A DNA stretch of 64,000 nt. Source: Schizochytrium sp. TIO01 (Eukaryota; Sar; Bigyra; Thraustochytrida; Thraustochytriidae). Below the pieces are notes generated by a model that was not told the DNA's origin, did not search any database, and saw only the letters and a list, made by a program, of their open reading frames with translations. Shown one piece after another: positions 30,901 through 38,888 of this stretch; positions within the stretch are counted from its first letter, which is position 1, and each line of letters opens with the position of its first letter. The translations under genes and the position numbers were made by a program. The stretch covers positions 6,654,668 to 6,718,667 of the forward strand of contig SMSO01000032.1 of NCBI GenBank assembly GCA_004764695.1. The letters are read 5' to 3'.

Positions 30901-32452
30901 TCCATCTAGCAAGTCTACTTTATTCGGTCTTAGAGGTATAACATCTAGCATGGTTTACGATGCCATTCTTAAGCAGGCAGATAAGGTTGCGGATTTTTCA
31001 AGGAAGTTCTTCAACTTGGAATATGGTACTCACTTCTTCAGAGACAACGAAAGGTCAGCTAAATTTTTCTTGTTGGAACTCATAGATGCTTATCCTAACA
31101 TGTATCTTCCATACTTTACTACACATGATATGTTTAGGAGTATCATGACTGCTGAATCGCTCTCTTTTAATGAAAAGCTAATGGATATAGAGAGGATCAG
31201 TAATATCATCGACATATTTTACACATACAAGGAAATCTTGAATTCAGCCAACTCATCAATTGATGATCTTATTTCTAAATTAGACGGTAGCACTTTTGAT
31301 AGGTTGATCCTCCTGCATGGACTAAAAAAATTTAAAACGTATGATGACGGCGATCGTGCAGATCTAATACACAATCTACCAAACTTATTAAAGGGTGATT
31401 ATTTTATGTTGTCTTTGCAGCGCGAATTGGCTCGTCGACTAAATCTTCTAAGGAACGAACCTTTTCTCGGTACCGAGATTGCTTCAACGGATCATCACTC
31501 ATATCGCTATGATGTTCTTCCGCACTTTCACTCTTTGCCTGAGCAGAAGAATATGCACAAAAGAATATCGCACCTGTACTTAAGAGAACAAACAGAACAT
31601 TCATACACAGCTCCTCACAAAGATCCTGATTCACGAAGTAGAGGATCAGTAGGAGAAAGGGAATTTCAATCAAAGGAAGGAGTAGAAGAAGAGGAAGGGT
31701 CAGAAGAAGGGTTGGAAAAGACAGTGCAGGGTAAAGCATATAGAGATGAATACAGAAAAGTAAACAATAAACAAAAAGGTACAAACAAAGGCCCTGTGTT
31801 AGACTTAGACGTGATTGTTGAGCAGAACTATCCGCCATCTTTATTCAAAAGGATTCAGAAGGATATTTATCGATGGAATTTGATACTTCGTGTAGCTGAT
31901 GGAGAAGACTTTTTAAATAATAATGAGTCTCTTGTTGAAAGCGATTTGGATGAATCATCAGATGAAGAAGAACAACCGTTTGACCACGCCATTGCAAATC
32001 GTAGTACTTTATTTTTGAGTGAAAATGAGGGGCATCATTCTGCAGAATCTCAAGAAGAAGAGGATTCTGAAGAAGAAGAAGAGGATTCTGAAGAAGAGGA
32101 TTCTGAAGAAGAGGATTCTGAAGAAGAGGATTCTGAAGAAGAATCTGAAGAAGAAGAGGATTCTGAAGAAGAAGAGGATTCTGAAGAAGAATCTGAAGAA
32201 GAAGAGGATTCTGAAGAAGAAGAAGAAGAATCTGAAGAAGAAGAAGAGGATTCACAAGAAGAATCTGAAGAAGAAGAGGATTCACAAGAAGAAGAATCTG
32301 AAGAAGAAGAGGATTCACAAGAAGAATCTGAAGAAGAAGAGGATTCACAAGAAGAATCTGAAGAAGAAGAGGATTCACAAGAAGAAGAATCTGAAGAAGA
32401 AGAGGATTCTGAAGAAGAATCTGAAGAAGAAGAGGATTCACAAGAAGAATAA
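27920..32452 (+). CDS. Large uncharacterised viral-type protein with protease-like motif and acidic tail
   Basis: 1,510 aa, uninterrupted. I do not recognise the family as a whole. Near residues 258-263 there is HFEPHG after a hydrophobic strand, and about 110 residues later FCFAWC (Cys370, Cys374) starting a helix. A His-(D/E)-P-H/N-G element followed by Cys at a helix start is typical of cysteine-protease-like folds in large DNA viruses, so a Ulp/papain-like domain is a possibility, not a conclusion. Residues ~600-1,200 look helical and repeat-like, with no named domain. The C-terminal ~140 residues are almost only Glu, Ser and Asp in EEEDSEEE-type repeats. Such a tail suggests binding to basic partners such as histones or nucleic-acid-binding proteins. 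It ends 92 bases from the convergent second nuclease-kinase gene. Confidence 0.75.
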   Translation: MSEAVYEDVLRRAVRLRDENPQFKRQLNRIILHITNSMSYAEVLEQNAKLDEFDHQVEDGTNEGSKTVQDAENTLPESPQLLAQTSGDGKKRGRSIVKKEDKELNASLTRESEQYLKELLTTKGFHKLKSFGPAMLESFGFDDGNYLGYSSADARVYEIVHILEDIINKTSPDQEHVSIHIETNITYHVTTQRFHNLDDTVNFIYNILVEDPDEARYYSLPIVLDNFEDDSSEEDDQEEDDLHANLLILDLKEHSVIHFEPHGRGTRLYDVEVFTARMRELVERSFRKFNKQEKTKYFLLVVGSGAEAEENSEKDGIPWRFLTNLSQSFGRIGPQSSSGRWYRQNVNLRVTKRTSDLETLWTQRLTDGFCFAWCLLVTYVVLAPVDYTDAKSKVGFKGEFGEASADGTTLRDRFDITAESFDPTLLFDRFVNFHNCSGEFMGQTMLRFASFIAKCDKTLIRELAIFGDQIEIDEGDSRTLSEELIPVRLTSLMSPYFEHVEILSTRISMTPGNIVIPPNVINLLSHHADSGDSSNSPGSLSGYAQMVIVIVQRDNALLYLMLSPRKRQYCIQFTSDSLLQRIPIDESLDREIENYGKGTWKKQLLNTKQLVPTSSIVDGFALNYESSALSTLERQFLTILLQVWLFCVVHILNPQVDGGDLFEMVKLKDAILDDSDFAVVKFKLIRKDAQNRRLNWTKLALLNRFRLYLLDGLELEYWQSIKRYSIDIIPESYKEAIDESLNSSEFIEELDGEIIPTILSQLDTEDPEDMQWLSSMTKLRDLGIMYKLCEGYSEVNENNADEVLALFDQILNYKYMKVQEVIPKLLNNLDNEAIRSMDESSVSSSVYFKVVVHYLKVFMPGAPLDTIAGLILCASLLKHIPHFWMIVAKSYMECIDMVSTNDFTNGFEQLCIASQMTISLKMFPRKTFIMKKVNFRTFRKMFDESIQQKEVIQFQEIFQSLEADLEPLSWVMKQVPPEQFPDVILAIFDNDSIPPSSKSTLFGLRGITSSMVYDAILKQADKVADFSRKFFNLEYGTHFFRDNERSAKFFLLELIDAYPNMYLPYFTTHDMFRSIMTAESLSFNEKLMDIERISNIIDIFYTYKEILNSANSSIDDLISKLDGSTFDRLILLHGLKKFKTYDDGDRADLIHNLPNLLKGDYFMLSLQRELARRLNLLRNEPFLGTEIASTDHHSYRYDVLPHFHSLPEQKNMHKRISHLYLREQTEHSYTAPHKDPDSRSRGSVGEREFQSKEGVEEEEGSEEGLEKTVQGKAYRDEYRKVNNKQKGTNKGPVLDLDVIVEQNYPPSLFKRIQKDIYRWNLILRVADGEDFLNNNESLVESDLDESSDEEEQPFDHAIANRSTLFLSENEGHHSAESQEEEDSEEEEEDSEEEDSEEEDSEEEDSEEESEEEEDSEEEEDSEEESEEEEDSEEEEEESEEEEEDSQEESEEEEDSQEEESEEEEDSQEESEEEEDSQEESEEEEDSQEEESEEEEDSEEESEEEEDSQEE
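32041..32449. repeat. GAAGAAGAGGATTCTGAA repeat coding the acidic tail
   Basis: Imperfect 15-24-bp units of GAA, GAG and GATTCT/GATTCA repeat for about 400 bases inside the 1,510-codon gene. Unit number is likely variable between strains. The opposite strand has a long artificial frame of Leu/Gln/Asn repeats. Confidence 0.9.
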
Positions 32453-32544
32453 TTTAAAGAAGAACCTGAAGGAGAATCATAGTATAATTTCGTAAATGAT
32501 AACTTTTCCTTTTTTAAAGAAGAAATACAACAACTGTAAATGTT

Positions 32545-34656
32545 TTAGTTTTTTACTCCTCTTACTTTGCCCAACGAATGTCGAAGTTCATTAATCTCTT
32601 GATCGGCAGCTCTTGCGAAGTATTCATCACTCATTTCCATCTTGCGAACGGCTATGCCGAAGTCAACTATGACAGGCCTTTGAGTTTCCTTATTGTATAG
32701 GACATTGCGGGCATCCACATCACCGTGCAATACACCTTGGGAATGAATTTCATCGAGAGCAATCACTGCCTTTTCCACAAAGTCATCAGTGATGTCTTCA
32801 GGTGTTAAAGGTTCGCCAGAATATTTTGTCCCAAGACCGTACAGAACATCGCATTCAAAAAGGCCATAATCGATAAATTCAGGGATGTGTTCGCCTTGTA
32901 GCGATTTTAACTGTTTGTAAATTTCAGCTTCATTTTCAAGCTCTGGTATCTGTTCTTCTTGCTTAAAGCAATCCAGTATCTTCAAAACGCTGTCGATCTT
33001 CTCACCTGTTGGTAGGGGGATACCAATCCGAAGTGTCCTACCCGTGCGACCGGGTGGGAGTTCAGTGTACCCATCAAGTTTTAATAAAGGTAAATGAATC
33101 GACGCCCCATCTTTGCGGAAATGTTTAGGGTCCTCGGAATTTTGATTTTCGTGCTTCTCTATCTTCGCGTCATTACTGGCTTTACACACTGCAGGTAGAA
33201 CGACGCGTTCTGGAGTCTGCCCCGGGCCGCCTAAACAGGGAACCAAGATGCTATTTTCAATTTCACTGAAGTTCATCTCGCTTGTATCCGCTGCGAGCAA
33301 GATAGCAAGTGCGATAAGTTGCATCGAACTGAGTTTGCCGCGAGCGATATCACCAACATCTTCAGCCCGAACAGACTTTGTGATCATTAGATTTCCTTCA
33401 CAGTCCCTGATAAGAACACAAGTCACTTTGTAGTTCGAGTAGACGCCAACCAGTAGACCATTCAAAAACATGTAGTTGTATAGTTGACGAACAACTGAAT
33501 GCTTTTTATGACGGTCTGAATCACATCCAGGACAGTCATGATCACAATAAGTCTCACTGAGGTTGTCGTAGGAGTACTTCTCACCAGGACCTTTCAACTC
33601 ACCTACGATCAACGGAATATGGGTACCATCTACTGTCTTAGCAGCAAAAGAAAAGTCTGCTTTACCCTCTATTCCTTTCGGGTCAGCCGTATAGATGGAG
33701 ACCTCATAAGGGACTTTTTCGTTGGATTCTTCGGTCATGGCTTCTGTTACAAGAAACATAACCTGATCAAATGCTGTCGTGACAGTTGCTTCGTTTGAGA
33801 ATGTTTTTTTATTACTCATCCTTTCAAAGACATCTTCGAAGTTGACGGTAGATTGCAGTTCATTCAGAATATCAATGTACCCTTTCTCGTTACTGTAGTG
33901 CACGAAAGACTCCACTAACAAAGGTCTGACCTTCGCAGGCGAAGCGGGGTAATTTTCGAGGTTCGAGATATCTGTCTTGCTTGTTCGTATTTTGGGTGAA
34001 TCCTGAACATTTGGTAGACGATGACTGGTGACCGACAGAAAATTTTGCGGTTCCGTACGAGAAATCAAATCACTTAACCTCCTCACTTCAGCTTGGTGAT
34101 CATCGATTATGTCCTGCGTTTTTGCAAGGCGTTGTTCTTTGGCAACAATGTGTTGCTCTTTCAGTCTTAAATCCTCTTCTTTTTGGAGAATTTTTTTGAA
34201 GAAAGGATATAATTGACGAATACTTTTATCTATATCTTTTGGTAAACAATCGAAACGATCTTCAAAATCTTCGTCCGTTACGGTCTCGTCTTTCTTGTTC
34301 CAAAATGCATGCAGAAAGTCGTAGTCGTCCTCATCTCGTAGCTTTTCTTTAATTTTTTTCTCGATTTGCTCGATTTCTTGCGAAAGCTTGTCTTTTTCAT
34401 CCTCGAGGTCAGCAATGGATTCTAACGCGTCATCGTACTCCTCAGTCTTTTTTGCATGCAAAGTTCTAGCGTCGGCCAAGAGGGAAGCTAATTCCTGATT
34501 CAAGACTACGTGTTTCATAGGAGTGGGTCTGTCTGAATCGGTTGTGAACATCTGAATTGATGAGAGGCGGGGTTCTCGTCTTCTAGCGGCACTCCTTGTC
34601 TGGTTGGTGATCTTGGAGGCTGCATTTTTTAATCCCTTGATAGTAGCACCTATCAT
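32545..34656 (-). CDS. CRN-like nuclease-kinase fusion protein, copy 2
   Basis: 703 aa, the paralogue of the gene at 23809. It keeps the same order: coiled-coil-like N-terminus, PD-(D/E)XK-like core (GKADFSF ... GELKGP), then a kinase with HGDVDARN and VDFG. All expected catalytic residues are present. The start (MIGATI, AASKI, SSIQMFTT) and the upstream DNA are nearly the same as copy 1, while the middle of the protein has changed much more, with many substitutions and indels. The kinase part is better kept than the N-terminal body. The two genes are in direct orientation 6.6 kb apart, with the heliorhodopsin, nuclease-fold and 1,510-aa genes between them. Confidence 0.8.
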   Translation of the reverse strand: MIGATIKGLKNAASKITNQTRSAARRREPRLSSIQMFTTDSDRPTPMKHVVLNQELASLLADARTLHAKKTEEYDDALESIADLEDEKDKLSQEIEQIEKKIKEKLRDEDDYDFLHAFWNKKDETVTDEDFEDRFDCLPKDIDKSIRQLYPFFKKILQKEEDLRLKEQHIVAKEQRLAKTQDIIDDHQAEVRRLSDLISRTEPQNFLSVTSHRLPNVQDSPKIRTSKTDISNLENYPASPAKVRPLLVESFVHYSNEKGYIDILNELQSTVNFEDVFERMSNKKTFSNEATVTTAFDQVMFLVTEAMTEESNEKVPYEVSIYTADPKGIEGKADFSFAAKTVDGTHIPLIVGELKGPGEKYSYDNLSETYCDHDCPGCDSDRHKKHSVVRQLYNYMFLNGLLVGVYSNYKVTCVLIRDCEGNLMITKSVRAEDVGDIARGKLSSMQLIALAILLAADTSEMNFSEIENSILVPCLGGPGQTPERVVLPAVCKASNDAKIEKHENQNSEDPKHFRKDGASIHLPLLKLDGYTELPPGRTGRTLRIGIPLPTGEKIDSVLKILDCFKQEEQIPELENEAEIYKQLKSLQGEHIPEFIDYGLFECDVLYGLGTKYSGEPLTPEDITDDFVEKAVIALDEIHSQGVLHGDVDARNVLYNKETQRPVIVDFGIAVRKMEMSDEYFARAADQEINELRHSLGKVRGVKN

Positions 34657-35368
34657 GGTGTTCGAACGATTTTTGAGGTGTTCGAACGATTGGGTTTTGC
34701 TGCTCTTGAGAACTAGGTTTGGATGCTTCCTCTATTGTTTATACTTGATTTACTAATGAATGGTACTAGTAGATATTCTTACTTATTTATTTGTTTCTTA
34801 CACACCCTCAAATCAAACCCATGTCTTCTTCTAATGACTCATACACTGCACGAGGGATAAACTATAAAACAAGCTCTGAATATCATTACGATCTATATAG
34901 GCGCAATAGTATGCTAAGTATTCTTTAAAAAAAAATTACTACTCAAGAATAAAATGTAGTTATCTTTCATAGTGCTAGTATTTTGCGAAACCCATAATCC
35001 GCGAATTAAAGTCTGCTTTGTTGCATAACTTTGATGCCGTGGCTGGTGGCGTGGCCGTGGCGTCTACGAATCTATTTCTCTCCTCGCACGCGCCGTTTGC
35101 CTTGTGTGCGCACGCACACGCGCTCATTCCACCCATCTCTCCCTCCACGCAAGTCAAACGTTGTGATGAATCGATGCAAGTGGGTAAGATCGATACCCTC
35201 GCTCGCCAAGGCCAAGGACAACTTTCCATGCATCGTTTGATTGCGTAAGTCGAAGGTTGTGCTGGCTCGTGCCGGTAGGTAGGAGAAGAGAAGATCGGTC
35301 CTCTCAGTAGACCTTGATCAAGCGATTTGTGCAGGCAGTGCTAGGCAGGAGAGGACAATTGAAGATCG
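34550..35368. repeat. Upstream region shared with first nuclease-kinase gene, copy 2
   Basis: Counterpart of 25850-26625. It differs by small indels, for example a local duplication of GGTGTTCGAACGATT near the start codon, an extra CCTCAAAT, and loss of about ten bases in the GC-rich part. The GTAAGTCGAAAGTTGTG-like motif recurs at about 35148, 35243 and 35445. Confidence 0.85.
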
Positions 35369-35543
35369 GTCGTTTGATTGAGCAGTGTTGTGTAAAGAAC
35401 GATTTTCGCCAGTGGTAGAGGTTTGACTACTCATCTTTTGATCACCGTAAGTTGAGAGTAGTTGTGCAGTTATAGAAAGATGGATACCCTCGCCCACCAA
35501 GGACAACCTTTGATCAATCGTTTGTTTTATTTCAAAAGCTGTA
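35369..35543. other. Short spacer left of the exonuclease gene
   Basis: Unique sequence between the end of the duplicated block and the exonuclease stop. It includes one further motif copy (CCGTAAGTTGAGAGTAGTTGTG at 35445, slightly altered). No gene is seen. Confidence 0.5.
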
Positions 35544-36503
35544 CTATTCAGAGTTTATATTCATGAGTCCTCTACCAAACGCACACTGATTCGGTGCTTC
35601 TTTTTGAAGCTTATATCTATACTTTACATAATAATCAATGTCATTCCAACACTCAGGCTCCACTGTGCTCATAAGTAGGTACTCTTGAATGTCAGAAGCC
35701 CAGGGGGGGATGTCCAAAACATGTGAGACAATAAAGGCTCTCTGTGTGATATCTTTCATTTTAATTTTATCCCTTAGCCATCTGTCAAATCCGCGCTTGT
35801 CACCAGTCTTTAGTATGCCATATGCAAAATTTCTCAGGCCTGATACGGAATCAAAATGCCCCTTTTCACACATTAAATTAGCTCTCCAAGGTCCAACATA
35901 TCTGATACAAGTGAGACACTCATCTACAATCGTTTCTTCGTTCTCAAGATCATCAAGTTCCTTAAGCAGATCGCGCTTCGGTGCAATCCATTCTTTATAG
36001 ATGTTTTCCAAAGCGAGAACGTCTGCATCAGCTCGGTGCGCATTCTCAATAGGTTTGCCAAACATGACCTCATGAACATCCCCCAATCTAAATGATTTCA
36101 TATTGGGGTAATTTTTCCTTAACCAAGGTAAAGAGTCCCAAAATTTAATTTGTTGAGGAACAACACCATTCAACTCTTTGAGGAGAATTAATTGATCAAA
36201 ATATGTGTTATTGTGAGCAATCATTTCCACATAATCGAAATCCTCGACGTGGAACTCCTTAAACATTTTAGCAACGGCCTGTTCGATGGTGGGTGCATCT
36301 TTGATGTCTTGGTCATGAATGTTGTGAATCAATGAAGAATTAGGAGGAATTCCTCCCTTAAAACCGGGATTGACGAATGATGTAAAAATGGGTCCATCTA
36401 CAATTTTTGCGCATATTTGTAGAATTTTATGATTTTTACTAAACATTGGCATGTTCCGAAAACCGGTCGTTTCCAAATCGTATATAATATGAAGAACTTT
36501 CAT
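35544..36503 (-). CDS. DEDDh-type 3'-5' exonuclease
   Basis: About 319 aa from the first ATG (36503, MKVLHIIYDLETTGF); 38 further codons upstream are open but begin with TTG. Exonuclease motif I is DLETTGF (Asp and Glu ligands), motif II lies around AHNNTYFDQLILL, and motif III is HRADADVLAL with the His and Asp of the DEDDh group. This is the DnaQ/RNase T-like fold, which trims DNA or RNA 3' ends using two metal ions. A proofreading or RNA-processing role in viral replication is likely, but no polymerase is nearby to decide. The C-terminal ~120 residues contain a Cys-containing segment (CLTCIRYVGPWR) that I do not recognise. The gene ends in TAG and is divergent from the membrane-protein gene, with about 100 bases between. 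Confidence 0.8.
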   Translation of the reverse strand: MKVLHIIYDLETTGFRNMPMFSKNHKILQICAKIVDGPIFTSFVNPGFKGGIPPNSSLIHNIHDQDIKDAPTIEQAVAKMFKEFHVEDFDYVEMIAHNNTYFDQLILLKELNGVVPQQIKFWDSLPWLRKNYPNMKSFRLGDVHEVMFGKPIENAHRADADVLALENIYKEWIAPKRDLLKELDDLENEETIVDECLTCIRYVGPWRANLMCEKGHFDSVSGLRNFAYGILKTGDKRGFDRWLRDKIKMKDITQRAFIVSHVLDIPPWASDIQEYLLMSTVEPECWNDIDYYVKYRYKLQKEAPNQCAFGRGLMNINSE

Positions 36504-36604
36504 GTTTTTAATAGCGGCCGCTTGTCGTTTCGAGTTTGCATTATATTTTTTATTTTTTTTTGTTTCTGTTGAGCGGAGGAGGGTTCTTGGATTAAGCTCT
36601 CCAA

Positions 36605-37632
36605 ATGTATGTTTCAACCGCTTATTGTCTCGTATTCACAGCACTAATCTGTATCCTTGGACCTGCTTTAGGATCAGATGTCTCTGTGACGACATCCGAT
36701 GGGATAACTGAAGAAACAGGTGTAGAGGTGGTCGGCAATGAAATAGTTTCATGCAATCTAAACACTGACACTGGTAATATGCTGTGTGCGAATAGAGGTT
36801 ATGATACTATCATCCAATATCACAACGTTAGGCAGTTAATGATGTGTGAATATCACTACTGCGTAACCTTCACAGACGATGAAGATGTGTTGACTTGCTC
36901 CGGCTATGTGTATAAATCTAACGCTGTAGGTAGCTCCAAATTTTATAACCCATTGACTCCATGGGTTTCTGATTCCGATTCTAGCACTCGCTCCGATGGT
37001 ACTGTTGTTGAATTAGGTACTCCATTTAATGGTTATAACATACTAGTCGATCTTTTTGAAAATGCAGTGCATAGTGAATTTTCTACAGAAGTGAGTAACA
37101 TTTCATGTTTCGAGAAGTATTCAACATGTGTGACCTTTAGCAACGGGTCGGAAACCTGCTTCGGACCTTTAGAGATCACTTTCCTCAATTGGGTCCAGTC
37201 CAGCCTTGTTGGAGTTGCAATGATGGGCTCTATTGCCTTCTTCTTTTATTCCTTTGGTGGTATTTGTATATCTGAGAGGTTAGTGAAGAACCCTTGTGCT
37301 ATTGTGGTGTTGATTCCATCTCTAGTTTGTTGCTGTTCATTTCTTATACTTTTCGTTGGAGAGTCTGTGATAGTGCAGGTCTCCAGTTTTATTCTGTTTC
37401 AACTTACGGGATCGCATTAGCATATCTGTTAGCATCGCCGTTCGTATCAATCGTGGGCAAATTAAGAAAAGCAAGGATGGCGAGGAGAATGGACTATGAA
37501 AGTGAAGCTACTAGTTTTCCACTCGATCAGGAACAAAGTGACAATCGCTACCAAAGGTCAACTTCACTTGATGTTGAACAACATGAAAACACAACCATTG
37601 AATTGAAAGGTGTTGCAATTGGAACGATTTAA
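36605..37632 (+). pseudogene. Signal-peptide membrane protein split by a frameshift
   Basis: ATG at 36605 starts a signal peptide (YCLVFTALICILGPALG), then a ~175-residue outer part with about ten Cys and several N-x-S/T sites. Two hydrophobic segments follow (about 200-222 and 231-257). The frame stops at 37420. A second frame, open from 37294 to the TAA at 37632, gives a further membrane segment (YGIALAYLLASPF) and a basic and then acidic cytoplasmic tail of about 60 residues. A single-base loss somewhere in the 37294-37420 overlap explains the pair. The whole looks like one ~340-aa type I or multi-pass surface glycoprotein of unknown family. The second frame ends 13 bases from the TFIIB-like gene, which converges on it. 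Confidence 0.6.
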
Positions 37633-37645
37633 CTCAACATTTTTA

Positions 37646-38184
37646 TTATTTGTTATCATCTGACGCTTTTGTTGTCCTTTGTTGTTGAAGGTCTACATAT
37701 TTCATGATACTTGCGACGTGCGTATCTGTGTGATATGCAATATCAACAATACTGAAGTCTGATTTTGTTTGAATTGAGATTTGGTAAACGCAGAGTGCCA
37801 TCCGCGTGTTAGGATTCATTGATGGGTATTTACTGCACGCCTTCTTGTACAGTAATTTCAGTTCACCATTGTACCTGTAGGGAAGTTTCATGCAGGAAAT
37901 TAAAAAGGGTATGGACGAGGTGATCATTATGAAAGAATTGATTCCTAAAATTTTAGAAACTTCTTTCAATACATGATCAACTTTAAGACCCTATCAACGA
38001 GTATTTGATAGTTTTTGGTGACTCTTTTCGATGAAGAACTGACGGCAGGCTGGTTGCTGTAATCGATATCTGCAAAAGTGTCTCTATAAGTTTTCACAAT
38101 GCCACAGACTGTACAAACGAGATTTGCTTCCTTGTGGTCGAAAACGTAGCGAATGCTTTTACAGTTCACACACGGGGCGTTCAT
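37646..38184 (-). pseudogene. TFIIB-like transcription factor split by a one-base deletion
   Basis: The first frame (ATG at 38184, 72 codons) has a zinc ribbon CVNC ... CTVC and a B-finger-like linker, as in TFIIB. It ends in TGA at 37966. The second frame (37969-37646) continues at once with a helical, cyclin-like part ending in a Lys/Thr/Asp-rich tail. The shift falls in a TTAAAGTTG context near 37982, where one extra A would keep the frame. The joined length (about 178 codons) is short for TFIIB (about 300), so one cyclin fold rather than two. Viral TFIIB homologues place RNA polymerase at late or intermediate promoters in several giant viruses. It neighbours a TBP-like gene. Confidence 0.7.
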
Positions 38185-38244
38185 GATTATTTTTAGTATT
38201 AGGGTTTTGCTTAAGTGAGCTTTTTTTTTATTTTTTATTTTTTT

Positions 38245-38871
38245 TTAATGTTCTTTCCCTGTAGGTGTTGTACTCCTAAAGTCATTTATAAGAGTTATTA
38301 ATCCGCGAATAACATTTTCTACCATTTCATCGCTGTTACATCCCGCAACAACCACAGCGCCGCTATTTAAAAAGTTCGCTTTAATTTTGGTGTTTGGGAT
38401 TGTGTACGTGCAAGAAGGAAAGAGCTGCATGTCACAGGAACAATTCCTTTGATCCCATTCATACAAGTTATCAACTTGACGTGTGTTTTGAGAGAATGTA
38501 ACTACCACGTTTGTAAGTTTAATGTTGATATCCAAGGACAGTTGCTTTTTAATTTTGTGGAGTACAAAGAGTGCACCCCACATTGAGCTACATCCCATGA
38601 TTGTGATATTTCCGGTTGAAAATATAATGATCGTCGCAGCCAGGTTTTTGTGTTTAAGGGTGAGTGCACTAAAAGAACAAGGCGTGTGTTTGCCATAGCC
38701 GAGTGGCGCAAAGGTTTCTTTGATGCACCGCCGGCCGTATGTCTTTACTGTAATAACATGATTGGTATTCCTGAAAGATATCTTTGCACAAGTCGACATG
38801 TTGTATTTTGTTGACTTAGGAAAGGTGTGAGTATATATGGAAAACGAAGCATACATTTTCAATGAGAGCAT
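38245..38871 (-). CDS. TBP-like TATA-box binding protein
   Basis: 208 aa from the ATG at 38871. A second ATG at 38799 (MSTCAKISF) starts where similarity to TBP starts and has a TATATA stretch 30-40 bases upstream, so the shorter 184-aa form may be the true one. The two TBP half-repeats are visible: ATIIIFSTGNITIMGCSS in the first and IKANFLNSGAVVVAGCNS in the second, each matching the FxSGKxxxTGAK strand pair that contacts DNA. The usual phenylalanines that wedge into the minor groove are only partly kept, as in other viral TBPs. It lies 60 bases from the TFIIB-like gene on the same strand, so the two initiation factors form a likely co-expressed pair. Confidence 0.75.
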   Translation of the reverse strand: MLSLKMYASFSIYTHTFPKSTKYNMSTCAKISFRNTNHVITVKTYGRRCIKETFAPLGYGKHTPCSFSALTLKHKNLAATIIIFSTGNITIMGCSSMWGALFVLHKIKKQLSLDINIKLTNVVVTFSQNTRQVDNLYEWDQRNCSCDMQLFPSCTYTIPNTKIKANFLNSGAVVVAGCNSDEMVENVIRGLITLINDFRSTTPTGKEH

Positions 38872-38888
38872 AAATAAGTGACAATCAT

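Noticed and set aside
31845-32441. A 198-codon minus-strand frame made of Leu/Gln/Asn repeats
   Set aside because: It is the mirror of the GAAGAAGAGGATTCT repeat that codes the acidic tail of the 1,510-aa gene; its regularity comes from the DNA repeat.
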